Assembly (NCBI GenBank): GCA_903828685.1
Contig: CAIKNB010000158.1
Location: 1-10,029, forward strand
DNA: 10,029 nt
From: Candidatus Uhrbacteria bacterium
Lineage (GTDB): Bacteria > Patescibacteriota > Patescibacteriia > 2-12-FULL-60-25
Reading direction: 5' to 3'
In this document: positions 1 through 5,782 of the stretch, piece by piece
Layout of the letters: the number at the start of each line of letters is the position of its first letter
Numbering within the stretch: position 1 is the first letter of the stretch
The notes under the pieces: model-generated
Told to the model about the DNA's origin: nothing
The model's input: the letters and a program-made list of their open reading frames with translations, nothing else
The model's database searches: none
Made by a program: the position numbers and the translations under genes

Positions 1-17
1 AGTTATTTAGGCATGAA

Positions 18-545
18 TTAATTTGTTGTTGCATTATCCGTCGGCGGGGGAACATCCTGACCCGGTTGGCCCATGCCTGGACCACGACCGCCACGGCCGA
101 GCATCACATAGTGCTCATCGATGCTGTTGTCTTTGGCCCACTGTTGAAGCGAGGTTGTCTCGGTCTTCATGGCGCTCTCGCGATCTGTCTGGCTCTTGTC
201 CTTGAGCGAATCCATGAATGTCTGGACTTCCTTTTGTTTGGCGATGATGGCGTCCTCTTGCGTCTGCGTGATCTTCCCATTTTTTACATCTTGATCCAGC
301 ACGTTCTTTTGCTGCGCCACGCGATCTGTCTGCATCTGCGTTTGCATGACCTGCTTTTGTTCGTCGAAGACTTTTTGCACGTCGCTTTGGCTTAAGTTGA
401 ATTTTTGAGCGATGGCAGAGACAAGGCTGCTCATGTAGTCCGTGCGGCCGTTGGTGGTCTGCGCCGCGTGGATGATGCCTGTGCCCACGACAGTTATGCC
501 CACTGCGGCTACGGTAGTGATGACCAGTGTTTTGATTTTGTTCAT
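18..545 (-). CDS. Small secreted helical protein, DUF2680/YckD-like pattern, function unknown
   Basis: A 175-residue protein. It has a basic N-terminus (MNKIK), a hydrophobic stretch at about residues 7-26 and a plausible signal-peptidase site near IHA/AQ (residues 25-29), so it is probably exported. Residues 38-145 look almost wholly helical and are rich in Gln, Lys and Asp. They contain two short segments, FNLSQSDVQKVFDEQ (49-63) and KNGKITQTQEDAI (88-100). This 'learn, then V-x-G-K-I-T-x-x-Q' layout recalls DUF2680/YckD proteins and more loosely the helical periplasmic proteins Spy and CpxP; this is resemblance, not proof. The tail (150-175) turns Gly/Pro/Asn-rich with GRGGRG and is probably disordered. 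There are no cysteines. The gene lies on the same strand as, and downstream of, a complete regulator-kinase pair, but behind that pair's terminator and with its own TATAAT promoter. It may be a target of that system (inference). No Shine-Dalgarno sequence precedes the ATG. The reading frame is secure; the function is not. Confidence 0.85.
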   Translation of the reverse strand: MNKIKTLVITTVAAVGITVVGTGIIHAAQTTNGRTDYMSSLVSAIAQKFNLSQSDVQKVFDEQKQVMQTQMQTDRVAQQKNVLDQDVKNGKITQTQEDAIIAKQKEVQTFMDSLKDKSQTDRESAMKTETTSLQQWAKDNSIDEHYVMLGRGGRGPGMGQPGQDVPPPTDNATTN

Positions 546-563
546 AAGTTTGTTGGTTGATGA

Positions 564-592
564 ATTATATTTTTGTTGGCAGGCCGCACCAA
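564..592 (-). promoter_or_regulatory. Putative sigma70-type promoter of the secreted helical protein
   Basis: On the minus strand a perfect -10 hexamer TATAAT lies at 569-564. A partial -35 hexamer TTGGTG lies at 592-587 with 17-bp spacing. Transcription would start near 557, leaving a leader of about 12 nt before the ATG at 545. The -35 half lies inside the left arm of the inverted repeat at 583-646, so anything binding or folding there could affect it (inference). Confidence 0.55.
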
Positions 593-646
593 TCAGGGCA
601 TTACCGTCTCCGACCTCAAGACGTTGCCCGCACTGACTGGTGCGGC
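583..646. repeat. Long imperfect inverted repeat (hairpin 1)
   Basis: The arms 583-596 and 633-646 (outer half GCCGCACC / GGTGCGGC) pair over 14 positions with one non-Watson-Crick pair (592/637: A-C in plus-strand RNA, G-U in minus-strand RNA). Inner arms GGGCA (596-600) and TGCCC (625-629) continue the stem after a small bulge, and CGTCT (605-609) with AGACG (619-623) closes it around a loop of about 9 nt. There is no U-tract on either side, so it is not a simple terminator. It lies between the kinase terminator and the promoter at 564-592. Role unknown: it could be a structured RNA, a regulator target or a decayed palindromic repeat. Confidence 0.6.
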
Positions 647-652
647 GTATCT

Positions 653-705
653 GCCGGATTTGCGCTGCGAGGCTGCGTCTAGATCGCGTCGCAGGCTAAT
701 CTGGC
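653..705. repeat. Second imperfect inverted repeat (hairpin 2)
   Basis: GCCGGATT (653-660) pairs with AATCTGGC (698-705), with one G-U at 656/702 in plus-strand RNA. CTGCGA (665-670) pairs perfectly with TCGCAG (689-694), and GCG (675-677) with CGC (685-687) around TCTAGAT. It begins 6 bp after hairpin 1. The wobble pair favours plus-strand RNA here but minus-strand RNA in hairpin 1, so the wobbles do not point to one transcribed strand. In GC-rich DNA part of this pairing could be chance. Confidence 0.4.
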
Positions 706-772
706 GGACTGCATCATTAGGATAAAACAACTCCAATGAAGAAAATGTGAAGCAGGAACAGAAAAAATGTCC

Positions 773-795
773 AAAAAACCGGCCTTAGCGGCCGG
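773..795 (-). terminator. Rho-independent terminator of the regulator-kinase operon
   Basis: On the minus strand the stem CCGGCC / GGCCGG (795-790 with 784-779) encloses a 5-nt loop and is followed by six T (778-773). It starts 18 bp after the kinase stop codon. It separates the two-component operon from the secreted-protein gene further on. Confidence 0.85.
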
Positions 796-812
796 CTTGT
801 GGATATGTTTCA

Positions 813-1853
813 TTAATTGGCTGGAAGGAAGAGGCTGACTGCAGTTCCTTTTCCGGGCTCGCTTTGGATCTCCATCCGTCCATGCAATTGTTCCGCAGCA
901 GCTTGCGCGATGGAGAGCCCCAGGCCGCTGCCACCGGTTTGCCGTGAACGGCTTTTGTCCACGCGGTAAAAGCGTTCAAACACGCGCTGCAGATTCTCCG
1001 CATCGATTCCGATGCCCGTATCTTTGATATTTATGCTGACCGCGTCTTCTTGCGATTTGGCCGTGACCGTCACGCTTCCATTAGCGGTGTTATATAGGAT
1101 GGCATTTTTGATGACGTTATCCAAGATAAGCGCGAGTTTCGATTCGTTGGCTGCGGCCAAGCAGGGCTGCTCCGGCGCTGCGGTTACGAGAGAGACCCTG
1201 TGCTGTTCAGCCAAGGGCTTGAGCCGCTCCACTGATTTCAAAATTGTCGGCCAGACGTCTAGGGATTTTATCTCCACGTCCGTTTCTTCGGCTTCATCCA
1301 GATGCGACAGGGCTAATAGATCGTTCACGATGCGCCCCATGCGCTCGACTTCTTCCAGATTGCTTTGCGCATGTTCGCGCGAATTTTGTGTGAGCGTTCC
1401 TGAATCCATTTGGTTTTCGATGTCCGTGCGCAAGATGGCCAGCGGCGTGCGCAGCTCATGCGAGGCATCACCCAAAAAACGGCGCTGCCTGTCGTAGGCG
1501 TCTTGGATTGGTTTGAGCGTGAGTCCGGCGAGCCAATGACTGAAGGTGCCGGCGATGGCCAGCAAGCAGCCGTTCACGGCCAAGAGCGTGAGGATTAAAT
1601 CGCTAAGCACGTCTTCGCGCCGCGGCAGCACGTTGCCCGGAGGCGGCAGCAGATGCAGGATATTCGGCGGAACGTCGTTAAAGCGGTGCAAAAGCTGCGT
1701 GGCAAAAGCCGAATAAATCACGCTGCTCGAGATCAAAAGGATGGCCGCCAAAATCACCACGTATACGGCGGTCAGCTTGAGTCGCGCATCGTGGAAACGT
1801 CCGCTAAGCAAGCCGGTAACCTTTTCCCCAAACGGTTTCGATTCTTCGGGCAT
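813..1853 (-). CDS. Membrane sensor histidine kinase (CiaH/BaeS-like type)
   Basis: Membrane-bound sensor kinase that would autophosphorylate on His and pass phosphate to the regulator encoded just upstream. From the ATG at 1853 it has 346 residues. TM1 is about residues 26-48. A short outside loop of roughly 35 residues rich in Pro and Leu (VPPNILHLLPPPG) follows, then TM2 at about 83-106. There is no full HAMP domain: an LKPI motif leads almost directly to the H-box GDASHELRTPL with His132. Downstream are the N-box (N246, N250), DTGIGI (278-283), FERFYR, and the G2 box GGSGLGLSIA (307-316), all intact. The short loop suggests sensing of the membrane or of a partner protein rather than a small ligand (inference). 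Start: ATG 1853 overlaps the regulator by 50 bp. An ATG at 1895 would overlap by 92 bp, and a TTG at 1814 by only 11 bp, with GGGGAAAAGG upstream. The start is therefore less certain than the identity. Confidence 0.93.
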   Translation of the reverse strand: MPEESKPFGEKVTGLLSGRFHDARLKLTAVYVVILAAILLISSSVIYSAFATQLLHRFNDVPPNILHLLPPPGNVLPRREDVLSDLILTLLAVNGCLLAIAGTFSHWLAGLTLKPIQDAYDRQRRFLGDASHELRTPLAILRTDIENQMDSGTLTQNSREHAQSNLEEVERMGRIVNDLLALSHLDEAEETDVEIKSLDVWPTILKSVERLKPLAEQHRVSLVTAAPEQPCLAAANESKLALILDNVIKNAILYNTANGSVTVTAKSQEDAVSINIKDTGIGIDAENLQRVFERFYRVDKSRSRQTGGSGLGLSIAQAAAEQLHGRMEIQSEPGKGTAVSLFLPAN

Positions 1854-2466
1854 ATTTTTTCGGTAATTTTTTACGCAGGTTCTTGATATGTACATTGACC
1901 ACGTTGCTGAATGAATCGTAAAACTGGTCCCATACGTGGTCGATGATGTCTTGATGGGTCGCGACTTTGCCGCGGTTGCGCAGCAAATATTCCAGTAAGC
2001 CGAATTCGCGCGCGGTCAGATTGATTTCGTGACCTTCCACAGTCAGTCTTTGGGTGCGCGTGTCCAGGCGCAAACCGTCCAGCTCCAGTGCGTCGCTGAA
2101 CTGGATGGCCGGGCGACGTAACAATGTGCGGATGCGCGCGGCGAGTTCGTCGAAGGAAAATGGTTTGACCAGATAATCGTCGGCGCCTGAATCCAGACCG
2201 GTAATTCTGTTGTCCACCGTATCTTTGGCCGTGAGGAAAATGATGGGCGTGGATTTGCCTGCATGGCGCAGGTCGCGACAGACTTCCACTCCATCGCGCT
2301 TGGGCAGCATGATATCCAGCACGATCAAATCGTAGTCGTTAAGGCGCGCCATCTTTTCGCCCTCTTCGCCATCAAACGCGAAATCCACGGCATAACCGCG
2401 ATGTTGCAGGCCCGTAACCAGACCCGCATTGAGTTTGGGCTCGTCTTCCACTACCAAGATACGCAT
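1804..2466 (-). CDS. OmpR/PhoB-family response regulator
   Basis: DNA-binding response regulator of 220 residues, the usual size for the family. The receiver domain (1-118) has acidic residues E7-D8, phospho-acceptor D51 in VLDIMLP, T79 and K101 in LVKPF. The winged-helix output domain (about 125-220) has LTAREFGLLEYLL (150-162), a recognition-helix region with SNVVNVHIKNLRKKL (187-201), and the ending VWGKGYRLA. The partner is the kinase whose start overlaps this gene's stop. I chose the ATG at 2466 because MRILVVEDE is the classic family N-terminus and because a TTGAAT-17-TATACA promoter puts transcription start on or within one base of it. A longer reading from 2532 would add 22 residues unlike the family and would span that promoter. 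The mRNA is probably leaderless. Confidence 0.95.
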   Translation of the reverse strand: MRILVVEDEPKLNAGLVTGLQHRGYAVDFAFDGEEGEKMARLNDYDLIVLDIMLPKRDGVEVCRDLRHAGKSTPIIFLTAKDTVDNRITGLDSGADDYLVKPFSFDELAARIRTLLRRPAIQFSDALELDGLRLDTRTQRLTVEGHEINLTAREFGLLEYLLRNRGKVATHQDIIDHVWDQFYDSFSNVVNVHIKNLRKKLPKKYARRIETVWGKGYRLA

Positions 2467-2472
2467 GGGATA

Positions 2473-2501
2473 TGTATAGCTTAAAGAGCGTGAAGATTCA
2501 A
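2473..2501 (-). promoter_or_regulatory. Promoter of the response regulator, predicted leaderless
   Basis: On the minus strand the -35 hexamer TTGAAT (2501-2496) and the -10 hexamer TATACA (2478-2473) are exactly 17 bp apart. Six bases (TATCCC) separate the -10 from the ATG at 2466, so the expected start site falls at the A of the ATG. There is no Shine-Dalgarno sequence. Confidence 0.65.
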
Positions 2502-2534
2502 TGAAGACGGGGTACAGGCAAAAATTCGGCATGA

Positions 2535-2552
2535 TGCTATAATCTGCATAAT
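2535..2552 (+). promoter_or_regulatory. Promoter of the arfB-like gene, extended -10, very short leader
   Basis: A perfect TATAAT (2538-2543) is preceded by TGC, giving an extended -10. A second overlapping match, TGCATAAT with hexamer CATAAT at 2547-2552, lies six bases before the ATG at 2559, the same spacing as the divergent regulator promoter. No good -35 is seen, which fits an extended -10. The leader would be about 9 nt or none. There is no Shine-Dalgarno sequence. Confidence 0.6.
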
Positions 2553-2558
2553 AATATT

Positions 2559-3029
2559 ATGAACAATCCATTCGAAAAGTTCGCTTCCGCAGCTTCCAGC
2601 AAACAGGAAACGCCCAGTGATCCTCCGCGGCGCGTACCTGAAGCCGAACTCACGGTCAAGGCCGTGCGTTCTTCGGGTCCGGGCGGCCAGAACGTCAATA
2701 AGGTGTCGAGCAAGATCGCGTTGCACTGGAACGTTGATGCTTCGACTGCTTTTACGCCCGAGGAAAAAGCCATCATCAAACAACGGCTGGCCAACCGCAT
2801 CAACAAAGCAGGCGAGTTATATCTGGATTCGCAGAGCGAACGTTCGCAGCCGCAGAATCGTGCTGCGGTCGTGGCGTTGCTCAATGAGCTGATTACCGAA
2901 GTCCTGAAACCGCAAATCGAGCGCATCGCAACGCAGCCGACCAAGGGCGCCAAAGAGCGGCGCTTAGAAGAAAAAAAGAAACAAGCAAGGAAAAAGCAGC
3001 AGCGTGGCCGCAGTCGAGAGGAATATTGA
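2559..3029 (+). CDS. arfB: ArfB/YaeJ-like alternative ribosome-rescue peptidyl-tRNA hydrolase
   Basis: A 156-residue member of the class I release factor-like family that lacks codon-recognition domains. Such proteins enter ribosomes stalled without a stop codon and hydrolyse the peptidyl-tRNA through a GGQ motif. The GGQ is at 42-44 in the context RSSGPGGQNVNKVSSKI, and the fold continues through LANRINKAGELYLDSQSERSQ (about 77-97). The strongly basic tail (about 128-153, with KERRLEEKKKQARKKQQ) matches the ArfB tail that threads into the empty mRNA channel. E. coli ArfB has 140 residues; the extra length here is mainly a Ser/Pro-rich N-terminus. The ICT1/ArfB subfamily is favoured over a true RF1/RF2 by the short length and the tail. 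It lies 56 bp before an ABC-F gene on the same strand and has its own extended -10 promoter with almost no leader. Confidence 0.93.
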   Translation: MNNPFEKFASAASSKQETPSDPPRRVPEAELTVKAVRSSGPGGQNVNKVSSKIALHWNVDASTAFTPEEKAIIKQRLANRINKAGELYLDSQSERSQPQNRAAVVALLNELITEVLKPQIERIATQPTKGAKERRLEEKKKQARKKQQRGRSREEY

Positions 3030-3051
3030 CGTTTTGAGCAACAAACTGTAA

Positions 3052-3080
3052 TTGAGTCGTGAGTCCCGGCTTGATTTATG
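3052..3080 (+). promoter_or_regulatory. Weak candidate promoter of the ABC-F gene
   Basis: TTGAGT (3052-3057) and TTTATG (3075-3080) are 17 bp apart, with a TG one base before the -10. The -35 matches consensus at four of six positions and the -10 at three of six. The predicted start falls at about the ATG at 3086. Co-transcription with the arfB-like gene is an equally good reading. Confidence 0.3.
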
Positions 3081-3085
3081 GCACT

Positions 3086-4708
3086 ATGAACAGCATGAGA
3101 CACACGAGCTCGATATTGAAGGCCAGCGCCGTGGGTTTTGCATTACCTGCGGGGGAATGGATCCTTCGGGATATCGACCTGACCGTCAAGAACCATGAAC
3201 GCATCGCGCTCGTCGGCGCGAATGGCTCAGGCAAAACCACGCTGCTTAAGATTTTGAGCGGCGTTTTGTCGCCGACTACCGGCTCGGTGCAAGCGAGCGG
3301 CAAGATATTCCTTTTGCCGCAGCTTGATTTTTCGTTGTTCAATTCACAACGCACGCTGCTTGATTATCTCCAAAGCCAGGCCGAAGATTATTGGAAGGCC
3401 CTGGAAATCATGGAACAGAAGTTCGGTTGGGTTGAAGCGGATTTAGAACGGCTGCTCGCGTCTTTCAGCGGAGGTGAGTTGGTGAAGATTATTTTTTCTT
3501 TAGCTTTGGCGAGCGGCGCCGAGCTGTTGCTCTTGGATGAACCTACGAACCATCTTGATTTCAAAGGCCAGCAGATTTTAGTCGAGCTTATCCATGGGTT
3601 TCCGGGTGCGGCTATCATCGTTTCGCATGACGCCTTCTTCATAGACGAAGTAGCAGATACGGTTTGGGAATTGGATGCGGGCAAACTGAAAGTCTTTGGC
3701 GGCGATTACACTTCTTATAAGGAACAGAAAGCCGTGATGTGCCAAGCCCAGGCTGCGCATTGGGAAGCAGCGCGCAAAAAAATCAGGAAGATCAGGACCA
3801 GTCTGGAGCGCGAAACCAATCGATTGGTCAACGTGGAGCGCGTGGACAGGAAGTCAAAAAACGATCGTAGCACGTCGCGCATGGCCAGGAATACCATGCG
3901 CAGCCAAGCCTCGGAGACCGCGGGCAAGAATTCAGCTAAGTATGGGCGTCTGCTCGAACGGGCCAAGGACGAGGCCGCGGCCAGCAAGCCAGAATATCGC
4001 CGGCCAGTGCATGTGGTTTTGGACTTCGAGACTGAGGGCAAGCGAAAATTGCTGAGCATCGAAAATGGAGCTTTGAGCGTGCAAAACAAGATTTTGGTTT
4101 CCGGAATTGAATTCGGATTATCTTCGGGCGAACGCATGTCTCTTTCCGGAGCCAATGGTTCGGGTAAATCCAGTTTGATTAAAGCCATGTTAGGTCTGGC
4201 GCCTCGGGAAGTCGCACTCGCCGGAAAAATCTTCGTCGTACCTGAACTCACGCGAGTGTATTTGAGTCAGAAATATGAGATCGTGGATCCGAGCCTGACT
4301 TTGGCCGAAAATTTTCGCGCCTTCAACCCGCGACTCACGGCGCAAACCATGCGCAATCAATTGGGGCATTTTATGTTCATGGGTGACACTGCGCACGAAC
4401 GCCTGGCTGCGGAATTGAGCGGGGGAGAAGTGGCACGTTTGGCTTTGGCTATGCTCACGGCATCCCCGTTGGACATCCTGGTGTTGGACGAGCCGACTAA
4501 TAATCTGGATGCGGAAACAGTCGGCGTGATGGTCCAGGCCTTGCAGGATTTCCCCGGCGCCGTCATCACGATCTCGCATAACATCAATTTCCTGGCCGAT
4601 ATCAACGTGGAGAAATCCTATCTCATCCAACACGGAGCCTGGAAAGCTACGCGCCATCTTCCGGCTGAGAAAAATGATTTTTTGCTCGAACTGCTCGCAG
4701 CCGAATGA
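3086..4708 (+). CDS. ABC-F family ribosome-associated ATPase
   Basis: Soluble protein of 540 residues with two ABC cassettes and no membrane helices, the layout of ABC-F factors (EttA, Uup and the antibiotic-resistance ARE types) that bind the ribosomal E site. Cassette 1: Walker A GANGSGKTT (44-52), signature SFSGGE (126-131), Walker B with LDEPTNHLD (150-158, catalytic E152), H-loop SHD (180-182). A charged linker (about 211-305, many Lys, Arg and Glu) corresponds to the P-site tRNA-interaction motif. Cassette 2: Walker A GANGSGKSS (355-363), signature LSGGE (444-448), LDEPTNNLD (467-475, E469), with SHN (497-499) in place of SHD. The subgroup cannot be named by eye, so I make no resistance claim. 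The frame extends back to a GTG at 3059; ATG 3086 or ATG 3095 is likelier because family members begin shortly before the first strand and a candidate -10 lies just upstream. It follows a ribosome-rescue gene. No terminator is evident after it. Confidence 0.94.
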   Translation: MNSMRHTSSILKASAVGFALPAGEWILRDIDLTVKNHERIALVGANGSGKTTLLKILSGVLSPTTGSVQASGKIFLLPQLDFSLFNSQRTLLDYLQSQAEDYWKALEIMEQKFGWVEADLERLLASFSGGELVKIIFSLALASGAELLLLDEPTNHLDFKGQQILVELIHGFPGAAIIVSHDAFFIDEVADTVWELDAGKLKVFGGDYTSYKEQKAVMCQAQAAHWEAARKKIRKIRTSLERETNRLVNVERVDRKSKNDRSTSRMARNTMRSQASETAGKNSAKYGRLLERAKDEAAASKPEYRRPVHVVLDFETEGKRKLLSIENGALSVQNKILVSGIEFGLSSGERMSLSGANGSGKSSLIKAMLGLAPREVALAGKIFVVPELTRVYLSQKYEIVDPSLTLAENFRAFNPRLTAQTMRNQLGHFMFMGDTAHERLAAELSGGEVARLALAMLTASPLDILVLDEPTNNLDAETVGVMVQALQDFPGAVITISHNINFLADINVEKSYLIQHGAWKATRHLPAEKNDFLLELLAAE

Positions 4709-4735
4709 TCAAAAATCGAGGTGGTATTTTTTTGT

Positions 4736-4801
4736 TTGATTTCTCTCTGTGCTTCTGCTAATACTTAGCCGTACATTTTTGCTGTTCCTTTAACCTATAA
4801 G
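4736..4801 (+). promoter_or_regulatory. Candidate promoters of the phosphatidyltransferase gene
   Basis: Two options in the 107-bp gap. First, TTGATT (4736-4741) with AATACT (4760-4765) at 18-bp spacing, with a TG at 4756-4757. Second, TATAAG (4796-4801), a five-of-six -10 match without a good -35, which would leave a leader of about 8 nt, like other genes here. The bases GAAAGCGAG before the ATG give at most a weak Shine-Dalgarno match. Confidence 0.35.
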
Positions 4802-4815
4802 AAAGCGAGTGGTCC

Positions 4816-5655
4816 ATGCAAGGATTGCCTTGGCAGATGCAAGCCGCATTTTTCATGGCTGGCGGCTTGTGTGTCGCCGTGCCGCTCTTGCTCATCCCCA
4901 AATCCACGCTGGCCCGTTGGTCGCAGCTGGAGTTCACACGCTGGCAGCTGCGGCTCTTGTCGCCAAACTTCATCACGCTCTACGGCTTGGTCCTAACCTT
5001 GTTCGGAGCGGCGGTGTTCTTCCTGGCGCGCAAGATCCTTCCGCACGCCGAGTTCTGGGGCCCGTTCTGCGGTCTTCTCATCGCCGTCAAAGGTCGAGTC
5101 CTGGATATCTTGGACGGCAAGACGTCTAAGGCCGAGCAAGAAGCCGGATTGCCGCGCAGCAAGTTCGACCGTTGGGTCGGCTCGTGGTTTGATCCGGGAG
5201 CTGACAAAGGGGGCAACCTTCCGTTCTTCATCGTGTTTACGGCTTATCGTTTGGTGAGTCCGTGGATCATGTTGCCTATCCTGGCCACGGACTTCATCGG
5301 TACGCTGCTGCGCGAGCCGTTCACCATGTGGCCTGCGCTGCGCAAATACCCGAAGCACGTAAGGTTCATGGACCGGCTCAGGCTCGAAGTCGAGAAGAGT
5401 CCGGAACATGCGTCTGACGCCAACCCGATCGGCAAGATCAAGACGCCCATGCAGTGCTTCGGCTTGGTCCTGTGCGTGCCTTACTGGCTCGGTTGGCTGC
5501 ACGGGCATAACGCCTTGAATTGTTTTTTCAGCGTAGTGTTGGTGCTCACGGTGTTGAGTCCGCTATCGCGCAAGATCAAGCACCCGACTTTCGTGGAATG
5601 GATGAAGCGGCTCAAGGAAACCCACTTCAGCCATCGCCAAGTAAAGTTTTGGTAG
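4816..5655 (+). CDS. CDP-alcohol phosphatidyltransferase family membrane protein, variant motif
   Basis: Integral membrane enzyme of 279 residues. The family displaces CMP from a CDP-linked lipid or alcohol to make phospholipids such as phosphatidylglycerophosphate or phosphatidylinositol phosphate. LSPNFITLYGLVLTLFGA (48-65) matches the usual first helix (PN-x-[IL]-T-x-x-R/G). The catalytic motif runs D97-x-x-D100-G101 and ends G122-x3-D126-x3-D130 in GSWFDPGADK, very like PgsA, so all four metal-binding Asp are present. Two oddities: the usual A-R after DGxx is S104-K105, and the spacer from there to G122 is 16 residues instead of the common 8 or so. Further helices are likely at about 10-27, 80-92, 134-170, 211-228 and 233-250. 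The head group cannot be told from sequence. It is transcribed alone and closed by a strong terminator. The family call is firm; the substrate is unknown. Confidence 0.85.
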   Translation: MQGLPWQMQAAFFMAGGLCVAVPLLLIPKSTLARWSQLEFTRWQLRLLSPNFITLYGLVLTLFGAAVFFLARKILPHAEFWGPFCGLLIAVKGRVLDILDGKTSKAEQEAGLPRSKFDRWVGSWFDPGADKGGNLPFFIVFTAYRLVSPWIMLPILATDFIGTLLREPFTMWPALRKYPKHVRFMDRLRLEVEKSPEHASDANPIGKIKTPMQCFGLVLCVPYWLGWLHGHNALNCFFSVVLVLTVLSPLSRKIKHPTFVEWMKRLKETHFSHRQVKFW

Positions 5656-5666
5656 CCCTTCTCTCT

Positions 5667-5699
5667 CGGCCCGCCCTAATTCGGCGGGCCGTTATTTTT
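5667..5699 (+). terminator. Strong rho-independent terminator after the phosphatidyltransferase
   Basis: A perfect 9-bp GC stem, CGGCCCGCC (5667-5675) with GGCGGGCCG (5683-5691), encloses loop CTAATTC and is followed by TTATTTTT. It begins 11 bp after the stop codon. Confidence 0.93.
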
Positions 5700-5782
5700 A
5701 AGATATGCACAGCCAGGAGAGGTGTTGACGCAATCCTCGCTTGATGGCAGCGGTGGAATAAAGAGTCTTAATTTTATCGCAT

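Noticed and set aside
583..646. Integron attC site
   Set aside because: The imperfect hairpin invites the idea, but the required RYYYAAC and GTTRRRY core sites are not at its ends and there is no integrase in the window.
564..725. Short plus-strand reading frame from TTG 573 through the hairpin region, about 50 codons, with protein-like composition
   Set aside because: No ATG or GTG start, no ribosome binding site, no suitable promoter and no recognisable family. The openness may simply reflect GC-rich DNA. It could be a decayed gene end, but I cannot support that.
3715..4657. Two minus-strand open frames (3715-4251 and 4190-4657) opposite the ABC-F gene
   Set aside because: They are antisense to conserved ABC motifs and have no domain or start signal. 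They are shadows of the real coding frame.
4709..4742. Terminator after the ABC-F gene (AAAAAT ... ATTTTTTT)
   Set aside because: The stem would be six A-T pairs only, too weak for a rho-independent terminator.
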